Assembly (NCBI RefSeq): GCF_020524545.1
Contig: NZ_JAIVLG010000009.1
Span: 1-64,000 of the forward strand
DNA: 64,000 bases
Source: Microbacterium paraoxydans
Lineage (GTDB): Bacteria > Actinomycetota > Actinomycetes > Actinomycetales > Microbacteriaceae
Reading direction: 5' to 3'
This document shows positions 9,010 through 17,054 of this stretch, piece after piece (positions within the stretch are counted from its first letter, which is position 1; the number at the start of each line of letters is the position of its first letter). A model generated the notes under the pieces. That model was not told the origin of the DNA and did not search any database. It saw only the letters and a list, made by a program, of their open reading frames with translations. A program made the translations under genes and the position numbers.

Positions 9010-9477
9010 TCAGCGGGGGAAGGGGCCGGGGCCGTCGCGCAGCTCGAACACGAGCTGGGTCTCGGTGCCGCGCACGACGGGGTGGACGGTGATGTGCTCG
9101 AGGACGATGTCGCGGAGCGCCGTCGCGTCCTCCACGGCCACGTGCACGAGGAAGTCGTCGACACCGGCGACGTGGAACACCTGCAGCACCCGAGGGACGT
9201 CGGCGAGCGCATCGAACAGCGCCGTCACCTTGTCGCCCGTGTGATTCGCGAGACGCACCTTGATGATCGCCTGCAGCGGGAATCCCAGTGCCGCCCCGTC
9301 GACGCGGATGCGAGTGTCTCGGATCACCCCGCGCTCACGGAGGGAGCGGACGCGATGCGCGCAGGTCGACTCGGCGAGGCGTAGCCGGTGCGCCAGGGCC
9401 TTGTTCGTGATCTCGGCGTCGCGGGTGAGGACCGCGAGCAGTTCGAGGTCGATCTCGTCGAGTTGCGCTTTCGCCAA
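9010..9477 (-). CDS. Lrp/AsnC family transcriptional regulator
   Basis: A 155-residue regulator. The N-terminal winged HTH (about 5-55; LAVLTRDAEITNKALAHRL, then STCAHRVRSLRERGVI) is followed by a RAM effector domain with the beta-alpha-beta-beta-alpha-beta pattern (VLQVFHVAGVDDFLVHVAV). Such proteins sense amino acids. It is divergent from a PLP trans-sulfuration enzyme, with two candidate half-site pairs between them, so it probably controls that gene and itself. Confidence 0.93.
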   Translation of the reverse strand: MAKAQLDEIDLELLAVLTRDAEITNKALAHRLRLAESTCAHRVRSLRERGVIRDTRIRVDGAALGFPLQAIIKVRLANHTGDKVTALFDALADVPRVLQVFHVAGVDDFLVHVAVEDATALRDIVLEHITVHPVVRGTETQLVFELRDGPGPFPR

Positions 9478-9508
9478 CCTCTGGCTCCTTCTTCGGTCAG
9501 ATCTTGCC

Positions 9509-9523
9509 CAGAATAGCGTTCTG
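9509..9523. promoter_or_regulatory. Candidate Lrp/AsnC operator, proximal
   Basis: CAGAATAGCGTTCTG is a 15-bp palindrome (CAGAA-N5-TTCTG). It has the CAG...CTG ends of the classic Lrp-family 15-mer and lies 31 bp upstream of the lrp-like start, in the divergent region. Confidence 0.5.
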
Positions 9524-9541
9524 AGTTCGATACTCGGCGGA

Positions 9542-9562
9542 TTCTGTCGATCTCATGCAGAA
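9542..9562. promoter_or_regulatory. Candidate Lrp/AsnC operator, distal
   Basis: TTCTG at 9542-9546 and CAGAA at 9558-9562 repeat the half-sites of the proximal operator, 28-47 bp before the PLP-enzyme start. Paired sites are usual for Lrp-family regulators, which bind as octamers. Confidence 0.4.
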
Positions 9563-9589
9563 GAACTGTGATTCCGGCAACGTGGAGGG

Positions 9590-10804
9590 ATGACTGCACC
9601 GTTGCATCCCGACACCGTCGCCGTTCACAGCGGTCGTTCCGACCTCGAGGGTCTCGGGGTGCACGCGCTGCCGATCGACCTGTCGACGACCAATCCGCTC
9701 CCCGACATCGAACGCGGTGGCGACTCGTATGAGGCGATGGCCACAGGCGGGCGCCCGCCGGCGGACGGCAGCATGGTCTACGCGCGCCTCTGGAATCCCA
9801 CGGTCGCCCGGTTCGAGGAGGCGCTGGCCGAGCTCGAGCATGCGGAGGCCTCGGTGGCGTTCGCGTCGGGCATGGCGGCGATGACCGCCGTGATCCTCGC
9901 GCACACCGGCGCGACGGGTGCGCGACACGTGGTCGCGGTGCGTCCGCTCTACGGCGGCACCGACCACCTGCTCGGTTCCGGACTGCTCGGTGTCGAGAAC
10001 ACCTACTGTCTTCCCGACGAGGTCGCCGCCGCCGTGCGTCCGGACACCGGCCTCGTCGTCGTCGAGACCCCGGCGAACCCGACTCTGGAGGTCGCCGACA
10101 TCGCCGATGTGGTGCGCCAGGCGGGGTCGGTGCCCGTGGTGGTCGACAACACCTTCGCGACCCCGGTGCTGCAGAACCCGATCGACCTGGGCGCGGCGAT
10201 GTCGCTGCACAGCGCCACCAAGTACCTCGGCGGCCACGGCGATGTCATCGCGGGGGTCGTCGCCTGCAGCGAAGAGACCGCGGAGGCGCTGCGCCGCGTG
10301 CGGGCGGTGACCGGGGGGCTCCTGCACCCGCTCGGGGCGTATCTGCTGCATCGCGGCCTCACGACCCTGCCGGTGCGGGTGCGGCACCAGCAGGGGAGTG
10401 CGCAGCGAGTGGTGCAGTGGCTGATCGACCGGCCGGAGGTCGCCGAGGTCTTCTACCCGGGGCTCGACGGCGATCCGCGCGGGATCCTGGACCGGCAGCT
10501 GCGCGGCACGGGCGCGATGATCGCGATCCGGATGCGAGGTGGATTCGCTGCGGCCTCCGCGGTGACGACGGCGACGCGGCTGTTCACCCATGCCGTCTCG
10601 CTCGGCGGCGTGGACTCGCTGATCCAGCATCCGGCGGCTCTCACCCACCGGCCGGTGCCGCCCGAGGCGCGCCCGGCCGCCGACGTGCTGCGGCTGTCGA
10701 TCGGGTTGGAGGACGTCGATGACCTGATCGCGGATCTGGATCAGGCGTTCACGGTCGCCTCGCTCTTCCGGAGCGGTGCACCGGAAGAGGTCCTCCACGC
10801 GTAG
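9590..10804 (+). CDS. Cys/Met metabolism PLP-dependent enzyme (cystathionine gamma-synthase/methionine gamma-lyase type)
   Basis: A 404-residue fold-type I PLP enzyme. It shows VAFASGMAAM (cofactor phosphate-binding turn), the VVETPANPTL segment, VVDNTFATPVLQNP with the pyridine-contacting Asp, and LHSATKYLGGHGD with the Schiff-base Lys. The reaction could be cystathionine synthesis, gamma-lyase cleavage or O-acetylhomoserine sulfhydrylation; sequence alone does not decide. The divergent Lrp regulator is typical of methionine or branched-chain degradative lyases, which tilts towards a gamma-lyase. GGAGGG lies directly against the ATG, so the start may be a few codons downstream. Confidence 0.88.
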   Translation: MTAPLHPDTVAVHSGRSDLEGLGVHALPIDLSTTNPLPDIERGGDSYEAMATGGRPPADGSMVYARLWNPTVARFEEALAELEHAEASVAFASGMAAMTAVILAHTGATGARHVVAVRPLYGGTDHLLGSGLLGVENTYCLPDEVAAAVRPDTGLVVVETPANPTLEVADIADVVRQAGSVPVVVDNTFATPVLQNPIDLGAAMSLHSATKYLGGHGDVIAGVVACSEETAEALRRVRAVTGGLLHPLGAYLLHRGLTTLPVRVRHQQGSAQRVVQWLIDRPEVAEVFYPGLDGDPRGILDRQLRGTGAMIAIRMRGGFAAASAVTTATRLFTHAVSLGGVDSLIQHPAALTHRPVPPEARPAADVLRLSIGLEDVDDLIADLDQAFTVASLFRSGAPEEVLHA

Positions 10805-10818
10805 CCGGCAGAGCCGCG

Positions 10819-11292
10819 TCAGAGCGAGGGGAGTCGGATCGTCCCCGTGGCGATGCGCTCGGTGGGCATCCGATCGCGATCGTAGGTGATCTCGTGATAC
10901 CCGTGCGGGGTGGGCACTCCGTCGTCGTCGAGGCTCACGAACACGATCTTCTCGATCGTCAGGATGCGCTTGCGCGTGATCATGTTGCGGGCCACGGCGC
11001 GCATCGTCAGCGAGGTCGTCCCGAAGTGAGTGGCCTGCAGGCCGATCTCGATCAGGTCGCCCTGCACCGCGGAGGCCTCGAAGTTGATCTCCGAGATGTG
11101 CTTGGTGACGGCACGGTAGTTGCCGAGCTGGACGATCGCATAGATCGCCGCCTCCTCATCGATCCACTTCAGCAGGCTCCCGCCGAACAGGGAGCCGTTC
11201 GCGTTGAGGTCCTCCGGGCGCACCCACTTGCGGGTGCGGAAGTTGAGTCCGTCTTCCGACCACTGCCAGGCCGGTGCCTTCTGCTTCGCCAT
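10819..11292 (-). CDS. Acyl-CoA thioesterase (hotdog fold)
   Basis: A 157-residue single-domain hotdog protein with the YciA-like segment NANGSLFGGSLLKWIDEEAA (catalytic acidic residue in WIDE) and a later sheet strand with HFGTTSLTMRAVARN. It hydrolyses acyl-CoA thioesters in the cytoplasm. Start ATG 11292 was chosen because homologous sequence begins MAKQKAPAWQW; the open frame runs further upstream without family similarity. It is convergent with the PLP enzyme gene and divergent from the clpP pair. Confidence 0.9.
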   Translation of the reverse strand: MAKQKAPAWQWSEDGLNFRTRKWVRPEDLNANGSLFGGSLLKWIDEEAAIYAIVQLGNYRAVTKHISEINFEASAVQGDLIEIGLQATHFGTTSLTMRAVARNMITRKRILTIEKIVFVSLDDDGVPTPHGYHEITYDRDRMPTERIATGTIRLPSL

Positions 11293-11416
11293 GAGCCCGA
11301 GGGTACGGGCCCCGTGAGTCGGCGATGTTACGGCTCGCTTTCCGCCTCCGCTCAGGGCAGAGCCGCCCACGGCAGAATCCCGCCGGACGCACGGCGGGAG
11401 GCCGCAGGCTGGCGGC

Positions 11417-12031
11417 ATGAGCGAAGACAACCCCATCCCGCACTTCGGCCCCGAGGCCCGACGCGCGCTGTTCCACGAGCGGGTGCTCGTGCTCGACGGC
11501 GCACTCGATGACGACAACGGCACTCTGCTGATGACGCAGCTGCTCGCGCTCTCCGCCGAAGACCCCGTCGCCGACATCGCCCTCTGGATCCACTCGCCCG
11601 GCGGCTCCGTGCCGTCCATGCTCGCTATCCGCGACATCATGCGTCTCGTGCCCAACGATGTCGCGACCCTGGCCCTGGGGCTCGCCTGCAGCGCGGGACA
11701 GTTCCTGCTCTCCGCGGGCACGCCCGGCAAGCGGCGGGCCCTTCCGCACGCGCGCATCCTGATGCATCAGGGTTCCGCGGGGATCGGCGGGTCCGCCGGC
11801 GAGCTCGAGACGCAGGCCGACGATCTGCGCCACATGCGTGACACCGTGCTCGGACTCATCTCCGCCGACACCGGTCAGCCGCTCGAGCGCATCTTCGAGG
11901 ACTCCCTCCACGACCGCTGGTACACCGCGACCCAGGCGCGGGAGTACGGGTTCATCGACGGGATCGTGGCGTCGATCACCGAGGTGATGCCGCGACGACG
12001 TCCGCGGGTCGGACTGGGGGTGGACGCATGA
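11417..12031 (+). CDS. ClpP-family serine protease subunit, triad intact
   Basis: A 204-residue ClpP-like subunit. The triad is readable: Ser92 in GLACSAGQFL, His117 in ILMHQG and Asp166 in HDRWYTA. The substrate-channel segment IHSPGGS is also present. The usual GQAAS context is altered to GLACS. A CAGGCT element lies 6 nt before the ATG, so a leaderless start is possible. It overlaps the next clpP-like gene by 4 bp, arguing for a hetero-oligomeric ring. The layout recalls Streptomyces clpP3-clpP4 next to popR. Confidence 0.9.
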   Translation: MSEDNPIPHFGPEARRALFHERVLVLDGALDDDNGTLLMTQLLALSAEDPVADIALWIHSPGGSVPSMLAIRDIMRLVPNDVATLALGLACSAGQFLLSAGTPGKRRALPHARILMHQGSAGIGGSAGELETQADDLRHMRDTVLGLISADTGQPLERIFEDSLHDRWYTATQAREYGFIDGIVASITEVMPRRRPRVGLGVDA

Positions 12032-12618
12032 GCAGCTACACGATCCCGAACGTGATCGCGCATCACCCTCGCGGGGAGCGGGTCATGGACGTGTACTCGC
12101 ACCTTCTCGCCGAGCGTGTCCTCTACCTCGGCACCGGCATCGATGCGGGCGTCGCCAACGCCCTGATCGCGCAGCTGCTGCACCTCGACGCCGACAGCCC
12201 GGAGTCCGGCATCCAGTTCTACATCAACAGTGAAGGCGGTGATCCCGGAGCGGCGCTGGCGATCTACGACACCATGCGGCACATCCGCCCGCGCATCGCC
12301 ACGACCTGTGTCGGGCAGGCCATCGGTCCCGCGGCACTGCTCGTCGCCGCCGGAGAGCCCGCAGAGCGAGCCGCCCTCGCCCACGCCCGCATCGTGCTGC
12401 ATCAGCCCGCGGGGCAGTCGCGCGGCGCGATCCCCGACCTGATCCTCGCGGCGGACGAGGTGGTGCGGGTGCGATCCGACATGGAGGAGATCCTCGCGGA
12501 GCATACGGGCCGCACGGTTGCGGAGTTGCGCGCCGACACCGACCGCGACCGCGTCTTCACCGCGTCCGCAGCGCGCGACTACGGCCTGATCGACACCGTT
12601 CTCGGTGCGCGCACCTGA
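12028..12618 (+). CDS. ClpP-like protein lacking the catalytic serine (ClpR-like)
   Basis: A 196-residue ClpP homologue. His125 (VLHQPAG) and Asp174 (DRDRVFT) are kept, but the nucleophile position reads GQAIGPA in place of GQAASMG, so the catalytic Ser is Gly100. INSEGGD replaces INSPGGS. The handle helix and C-terminal part are complete, so this is not a decayed gene. It resembles cyanobacterial and plastid ClpR: a structural ring partner for the active subunit encoded just upstream (4-bp overlap). Peptidase activity by itself is unlikely. Confidence 0.88.
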   Translation: MSSYTIPNVIAHHPRGERVMDVYSHLLAERVLYLGTGIDAGVANALIAQLLHLDADSPESGIQFYINSEGGDPGAALAIYDTMRHIRPRIATTCVGQAIGPAALLVAAGEPAERAALAHARIVLHQPAGQSRGAIPDLILAADEVVRVRSDMEEILAEHTGRTVAELRADTDRDRVFTASAARDYGLIDTVLGART

Positions 12619-12639
12619 CGGGCCGACGCCGCGCCGTGC

Positions 12640-12969
12640 TCAGGCGGCGAGAGCGAAGGCGCCGCGCGGGACCGCGGTCACCCGGAGCTCCTCGGAGATG
12701 GCGCTCGTGAGCTCGACCAGGCTCGTGTCCAGGGCGCCCGCGATCGCGGCGATCATTTCGCTCGAGGGCTCCTTCAACCCGCGCTCGACCTCCGAGAGGT
12801 ACTGCGGCGACACCCCCGCCTTCTCCGCGGTGGCGGTGAGTGTCTCCTCGCGGTCATGTCGACGTCTGCGGAGCTGGTCGCCCAGGAGGTGTCGCCACAG
12901 CGGTTCGGGTTCGCTGGGCTGGGGGCGGTCGGAACGAGGAGCGCGCGGGAACGGGACGATGTCGGCCAT
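12640..12969 (-). CDS. ClgR/PopR-like XRE-family regulator of clp genes
   Basis: A 109-residue XRE-type HTH protein. The DNA-binding part (about 35-85) has VSPQYLSEVERGLKEPSSEM, the signature of ClgR/PopR regulators that activate clp genes in actinobacteria. The C-terminus is AFALAA, like the ssrA tag ending. Terminal Ala-Ala degrons are known in ClgR and PopR, which are themselves ClpP substrates. It is convergent with the clpP-like pair (21-bp gap). Likely role: proteolysis-sensing activator of the adjacent clpP pair. Confidence 0.85.
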   Translation of the reverse strand: MADIVPFPRAPRSDRPQPSEPEPLWRHLLGDQLRRRRHDREETLTATAEKAGVSPQYLSEVERGLKEPSSEMIAAIAGALDTSLVELTSAISEELRVTAVPRGAFALAA

Positions 12970-13033
12970 GCCTCACGATAAACCGGGGTATCCGGAGGCT
13001 TCGAGTGGTTCTGCTCAGAGCAGAACCACTCGG

Positions 13034-13507
13034 TCACAGGGCCGCGGTGACACCGGGCAGCAGCTTGCCGAGGATCGCGCTCAGCTGTTCGCGCTCCTCG
13101 GGGGTGAGCGGATCGAGCACCAGTTCCCGCACCTGCTCGACATGCACCGGAGCCGCCGTGCGCAGCATCTCCCGTCCTGCGGGGGTGAGCGCGGCCGAGA
13201 GGGTTCGCTTGTCGGTGCTGCAGGAGGTTCGGGCGACCCAGCCGCGCTCCTCGAGCGAGTCGAGGGCATGGCTCAGGCGTGAACGGCTGAGCCCTGCGAT
13301 GCGCGCCAGTTCGGTCATGGTGACCACGCCCTCCCCCTGCCCGGCGAGCGTGACGAGGATGGCGTAGCGGGCGTGATTGAGTCCGACCTCCTCCTTCAGC
13401 GTGCGGTCGAGCACCTGCGGCAGGAGCTGGACGAACCGGATGACGGGGAGCCAGGTGTCCATCTCGGGGTCGTCGAGTCGCCGCGGATGCTGCCGCTCCG
13501 CCGCCAT
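13034..13507 (-). CDS. MarR family transcriptional regulator
   Basis: A 157-residue winged-helix regulator. Dimerisation helices flank the wHTH at about residues 45-110 (TMTELARIAGLSRSRLSHALDSLEERG, then the wing with DKRTLSAALT). Start ATG 13507 has GAGGAGGACACC upstream, a good ribosome site. It lies downstream of ribA on the same strand with a 29-bp gap and may be co-transcribed. Ligand and targets are unknown. Confidence 0.9.
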   Translation of the reverse strand: MAAERQHPRRLDDPEMDTWLPVIRFVQLLPQVLDRTLKEEVGLNHARYAILVTLAGQGEGVVTMTELARIAGLSRSRLSHALDSLEERGWVARTSCSTDKRTLSAALTPAGREMLRTAAPVHVEQVRELVLDPLTPEEREQLSAILGKLLPGVTAAL

Positions 13508-13536
13508 GGTGTCCTCCTCGTGTGTCACGCCGCCCG

Positions 13537-14196
13537 TCACGCGGCCGACAGGTCGAGCGTGTGCGCCGTGTGGTCGCGCTTGGCCTGCAGGTAGCGCGAG
13601 TTGGACTCCGACAGGTGCACCTCGGTGCGCACACGCTCGGTCACGCGGATGCCGAGCGCCTCGAGCTGCGCGGCCTTGTCGGGGTTGTTGCTGAGCAGGC
13701 GGATGCCGTCGACGCCGATCGCGTTCAACATCTGGGCGGCCACGGTGTAGTCGCGCTCGTCCTCGCCGTGCCCCAGGGCGACGTTCGCCTCGTAGGTGTC
13801 GAGACCCGCGTCCTGCAGGGCGTAGGCGTCGAGCTTGGCGTAGAGGCCGATGCCCCGGCCCTCCTGTCGCAGATAGAGCAGGAAGCCGCCATCCTGCGCG
13901 ATGCGCTCGACGGCTTCGCGCAGCTGGGGCCCGCAGTCGCAGCGCTCGGAGCCGAAGACGTCCCCGGTGAGGCACTCGCTGTGCGGACGCACGAGAGGGG
14001 CGTCGCCGCCGTCGGCCGCACGTTCGAGTGCTGCACGCCAATCGCCGAGTCCGAGCAGCAGGTGCTCGCGGCCGTCGACGAGTCCGTCGAACGTGACGAC
14101 ATCGGCGGTCGTGGAGAAGCCGTCGCCGAAGCGCAGTGGCACGCGGACGCGCGTGCGTTCCTTGGCGACCGGAACGACGGTTGAAGTTTCAATCAT
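13537..14196 (-). CDS. ribA: GTP cyclohydrolase II
   Basis: A 219-residue stand-alone RibA. It converts GTP to 2,5-diamino-6-ribosylamino-pyrimidinone 5'-phosphate, the first step of riboflavin synthesis. Zinc ligands are in SECLTGDVFGSERCDCG (three Cys). RQEGRGIGLYAKLDAYALQD carries the catalytic Arg/Tyr region. ATG 14196 gives the usual length. Many actinobacteria carry a RibA-RibB fusion; here only the RibA domain is present and no other rib gene lies nearby, so this may be a second copy or serve another pterin/deazapurine route. Repeat copy C lies upstream. Confidence 0.9.
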   Translation of the reverse strand: MIETSTVVPVAKERTRVRVPLRFGDGFSTTADVVTFDGLVDGREHLLLGLGDWRAALERAADGGDAPLVRPHSECLTGDVFGSERCDCGPQLREAVERIAQDGGFLLYLRQEGRGIGLYAKLDAYALQDAGLDTYEANVALGHGEDERDYTVAAQMLNAIGVDGIRLLSNNPDKAAQLEALGIRVTERVRTEVHLSESNSRYLQAKRDHTAHTLDLSAA

Positions 14197-14241
14197 GCCG
14201 GGTGCAACGCTCGATCCGTCGGAGTATTCCCGATCCGAACC

Positions 14242-14308
14242 CGCCTTCGAATCGCGCAAACGGTCCGATCCTGCCACCGGATGCGACCATTCACGCGATT
14301 CGAAGGCG
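14242..14308. repeat. Palindromic intergenic repeat, copy C
   Basis: The outer 15 bp pair perfectly (CGCCTTCGAATCGCG with CGCGATTCGAAGGCG). The inner segments differ (CAAACGGTCC on the left, GACCATTCA on the right), so the stem is interrupted. It lies between the divergent ribA and sulfurtransferase genes. Confidence 0.8.
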
Positions 14309-14313
14309 GAGGA

Positions 14314-14338
14314 GGGGGGAGGGGGGAGGGGGAACGGG
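14314..14338 (+). other. Poly-G/A tract with G-quadruplex potential
   Basis: Four G-runs of 6, 6, 5 and 3 bases separated by A, A and AAC, just after repeat copy C and about 15 bp before the sulfurtransferase start. Being on the coding strand, it could fold as DNA. It lies just upstream of the presumed -10 element, so it may not be transcribed. Confidence 0.5.
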
Positions 14339-14341
14339 CGG

Positions 14342-14347
14342 TAGCCT
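14342..14347 (+). promoter_or_regulatory. -10 element, leaderless type
   Basis: TAGCCT lies exactly 6 nt before ATG 14354, with no Shine-Dalgarno between them. Confidence 0.45.
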
Positions 14348-14353
14348 CGCAGC

Positions 14354-15193
14354 ATGAGCGACTTCGTGAGTGCCGTCGAGCTGAACGACCTGCTGACCCG
14401 GGGCGCGCCGGTGCGCGTGATCGATGTGCGGTGGCGACTGGATCGCCCGGAGGCCGGACACGACGACTACCTCACAGGGCACGTCCCCGGTGCGGTGTTC
14501 GCCGCGCTCGACACGGAGCTGTCCACCCACGGTGAGCCCTCGGAGGGGCGCCACCCGCTTCCGTCGACGGCCACCCTCCAGGCCGCGGCCCGGCGCTGGG
14601 GAGTTCGCGCGGGCGACACCGTGGTCGCCTACGACGATGCCAAGGGCACCGCGGCGGCGCGAGCCTGGTGGCTGCTGCGTCAAGCGGGAGTGGAGGTTCG
14701 AGTGCTCGCCGGCGGTCTCCGGGGGTGGCAGGCCGAAGGGTTCGAGGTCACGACCGACGATGTGAGTCCGGCACCCGGTGATGTGGTCCTCGACGACGTC
14801 GGTCGCGATGCCCTGTCGATCGACGAAGCCGCGGCCTTCCCGGAAGTCGGAGTCCTGCTCGACGTTCGCGCCCCCGAGCGGTACCGCGGCGAGACCGAGC
14901 CGCTCGACCCGGTGGCCGGTCACATCCCCGGCGCGCGAAATCTGCCGACCATGCTCCACCTCGACGACCAGGGGAGGCTGCTCGACGCCGACACCGTGCT
15001 CGCCACGTTCGCGGAGGTGGGCGTGACCCCCGGTACGCCGGTGGCCGCGTACTGCGGTTCGGGAGTGACGGCTGCCCACACCGCGCTGGTCCTGCACGAG
15101 GTGGGCATCGAGGCGAAGGTGTTCCCCGGATCCTGGAGCCAGTGGTCGAACACCCCTGGCCGTCCGGTCGCGACGGGCGATCAGCCCGGCTGA
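14354..15193 (+). CDS. Sulfurtransferase, two rhodanese domains (3-mercaptopyruvate type)
   Basis: A 279-residue tandem rhodanese. The N-terminal domain (about 10-130) is inactive. The C-terminal domain (about 150-275) carries the active loop CGSGVTA with the persulfide-forming Cys. The CGSGVTA loop is characteristic of 3-mercaptopyruvate sulfurtransferase, whereas thiosulfate enzymes have CRKGVT. It moves sulfane sulfur to acceptors such as cyanide or thioredoxin. Its 3' end overlaps the convergent HTH-protein gene by 13 bp. Confidence 0.9.
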   Translation: MSDFVSAVELNDLLTRGAPVRVIDVRWRLDRPEAGHDDYLTGHVPGAVFAALDTELSTHGEPSEGRHPLPSTATLQAAARRWGVRAGDTVVAYDDAKGTAAARAWWLLRQAGVEVRVLAGGLRGWQAEGFEVTTDDVSPAPGDVVLDDVGRDALSIDEAAAFPEVGVLLDVRAPERYRGETEPLDPVAGHIPGARNLPTMLHLDDQGRLLDADTVLATFAEVGVTPGTPVAAYCGSGVTAAHTALVLHEVGIEAKVFPGSWSQWSNTPGRPVATGDQPG

Positions 15194-16104
15194 TCCTCGC
15201 GGGGTCCGTAGCCCCAGCGCAGGCCGAGTGCACCGGGGCCGAACGCCCGGCGTACCAGGTGCACCGAGGTGCCTCGGGGCGGCGGGAGCGGCGTCAGGGT
15301 GACGCCGTCGGGGGTCTCCAGGTGCTCCTCGCACCAGTCCGGGATCGCGTCCGGATGGAAGCGGGTCCACACCAGCAGTTCCCTGGCCTTCTGCGCCAGC
15401 GCGTGACCGGTGTCCCGCGTCTCCGGGTAGTCGGGCGGATACTCCGCCGACCACTCGACCATTGCGGTGTCCGGTGCCGTCAGCGGAACGTCGAGTTCGA
15501 ACAGGACCCCGTGGACCTCACCGTCGGGGTGGGAGTACCGCGCGGCGATCCTGCCTCCGGAGACCGCTTCGATCACGGGAGCGGGTGTGCGCACCCCGGG
15601 AGTGATCTCCAGGAATGGGATCGCCGTGATGGTGCCGACCGTCGACTGCACGATGCTGCGGGTGATGCTGTAGGCGACGTTGCCGTCGGCCCCGACATCG
15701 GTCACCGAATGCGTCGTCAGCTCTCGCGAGGTGTCGGGGTACGACGCCCCCAGCGCGTGGAAGGCGTCGATCACCGCACGCTCGAGTTCTTCCTCATCGA
15801 TCGGGAACTGGTTGGGCCCGAGCGGGCCCGTGCGGTTCGTCGACCGGAGCAGCCTGCTCAGGGTGCCGACGTCGAGTCGGAGGAGGTCTTCGATGTCGGC
15901 GAGTGCGGCCAGCGACTGCACACCCTCGGGGCGCCGCGCGCCGGAGCGCCAGTAGCTCAGGGTGGCCATCGAGACGCGGTTGCCGCGGGCGTTGAGCTGC
16001 TGTTGCAACCAGGAGAGGGTCACGTCCCTGGCGTTGATCGCGTCGCGCAGCGCGTCCGCGAAGGCATCGGATCCGGATCTGCGCGCGTCATATTCGTAAC
16101 TCAT
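15181..16104 (-). CDS. HTH-domain protein of unknown function
   Basis: A 307-residue protein. The N-terminal 70 residues look like an XRE-type HTH (LRDAINARDVTLSWLQQQL, then VSMATLSYWRSGARRPEG). The remaining 230 residues form a mixed alpha/beta region rich in Thr, Val and Pro (for example YSITRSIVQSTVGTITAIP) without a family I recognise. The latter could be a ligand-sensing or protein-interaction module. ATG 16104 has a strong GGAGGGGGG ribosome site. The upstream region holds GTGTGCTTCACATAC-like symmetry that might be an autoregulatory site. Confidence 0.7.
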   Translation of the reverse strand: MSYEYDARRSGSDAFADALRDAINARDVTLSWLQQQLNARGNRVSMATLSYWRSGARRPEGVQSLAALADIEDLLRLDVGTLSRLLRSTNRTGPLGPNQFPIDEEELERAVIDAFHALGASYPDTSRELTTHSVTDVGADGNVAYSITRSIVQSTVGTITAIPFLEITPGVRTPAPVIEAVSGGRIAARYSHPDGEVHGVLFELDVPLTAPDTAMVEWSAEYPPDYPETRDTGHALAQKARELLVWTRFHPDAIPDWCEEHLETPDGVTLTPLPPPRGTSVHLVRRAFGPGALGLRWGYGPREDQPG

Positions 16105-16279
16105 CACAGCCCCCCTCCGGTATGTGAAGCACACCGCCCTAGAGTGAGCATACGACCGCACGCGCATACCTCAGGGGACCGGGTGGGCATGTGGGGTCAC
16201 TTGGCCGTCATCGCAGGTAGGGTGCCCGACCGTGCGAAGGCCGGCCTGACGCAGTGATGCCCCCCTTGCTGCGTACGTC

Positions 16280-16322
16280 GTGAAGCCCGGCAATCGATCT
16301 GGGGAGATCCGCCGGGCTTCAC
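16280..16322. other. Perfect 12-bp hairpin in a divergent intergenic region
   Basis: GTGAAGCCCGGC at 16280-16291 and its exact complement at 16311-16322, with a 19-nt loop. A smaller repeat, ACGCAG...CTGCGT, lies at 16249-16274. No T-tract follows. It sits between two divergent genes, so no annotated transcript ends here; it may close a small RNA or be an operator. The 299-bp gap 16105-16403 holds no other convincing gene. Confidence 0.55.
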
Positions 16323-16365
16323 GAAACGTCCCCGCACGCGGGGCACTGCGGCTCCGCGCCCCGCG

Positions 16366-16371
16366 TAGACT
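16366..16371 (+). promoter_or_regulatory. -10 element TAGACT
   Basis: TAGACT lies 32 nt before ATG 16404, with GGAGG (16386-16390) in between, so this is a normal leadered promoter. No clear -35 is visible. Confidence 0.4.
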
Positions 16372-16403
16372 GGCAGGAACACCCCGGAGGACTCTGGATC
16401 GTC

Positions 16404-17054
16404 ATGTCTGCCCCTGCTCGCGCATTCACCATGCGCCACGTGCAATTGCTGCGCGCTCTGTTCGCCGCCGTCGCCGCTCTGATGATCACGTTCTCGTCGG
16501 ACCACTCCGCCCCGGTCGGCCTCTCGGTGTTCAGCGGCTTCGTCTTCGTGACCGCGCTCGTGCAGTTTCTGGCGGCCTGGCTCGTCGTCCCCGCAGGGTC
16601 GCGCTGGTCCTTCATCCTCCTCGGGGTCGTCGGCACGCTCGCCGGTGCCGTCAGCGGCATCCCCGCCTGGCGCTCCGACGACCTGTTCTTCATCGTCGTC
16701 TCGACCTGGGCGATCCTGAGCGGCGGCATCGAGCTCCTCGCCGGCATCCGTTCCCGCAGGAACGCCGACCCGCTGTCGCGCGACGCGATCACGGTCGGCG
16801 CGCTGGGGGTGCTGCTCGGTGTGGTGCTGCTGCTGATCCCGGCCGGCTTCGTCCAGGAGTACACGATCGAGAAGGCCGGCACGTTCGAGCTGTCCGGCAT
16901 CATCCTCGGTGTCGGGATGTTCGGCGGCTATGCGGCGATCGTCGCCGTCTTCCTCGGCATCGCCGGTCTCACACCGAAGCGAGTGGATGCCGACACGGCG
17001 GTCTCCGAATCGAACGACGACACCGCCGCTGCGGAGCACGGAGGAACGCGATGA
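16404..17054 (+). CDS. Multi-pass membrane protein (HdeD/DUF308-like)
   Basis: A 216-residue protein with six hydrophobic helices between residues 12 and 185, with short turns and a 30-residue polar tail. The repeated pairs of helices with GG/GI turns (ILSGGIELLAGI; GVLLGVVLLLIPAG) recall the HdeD/DUF308 family, whose role is unclear (acid resistance in enterics). GGAGG ribosome site 13 nt before the ATG. It overlaps the next gene by 4 bp (ATGA). Confidence 0.7.
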   Translation: MSAPARAFTMRHVQLLRALFAAVAALMITFSSDHSAPVGLSVFSGFVFVTALVQFLAAWLVVPAGSRWSFILLGVVGTLAGAVSGIPAWRSDDLFFIVVSTWAILSGGIELLAGIRSRRNADPLSRDAITVGALGVLLGVVLLLIPAGFVQEYTIEKAGTFELSGIILGVGMFGGYAAIVAVFLGIAGLTPKRVDADTAVSESNDDTAAAEHGGTR

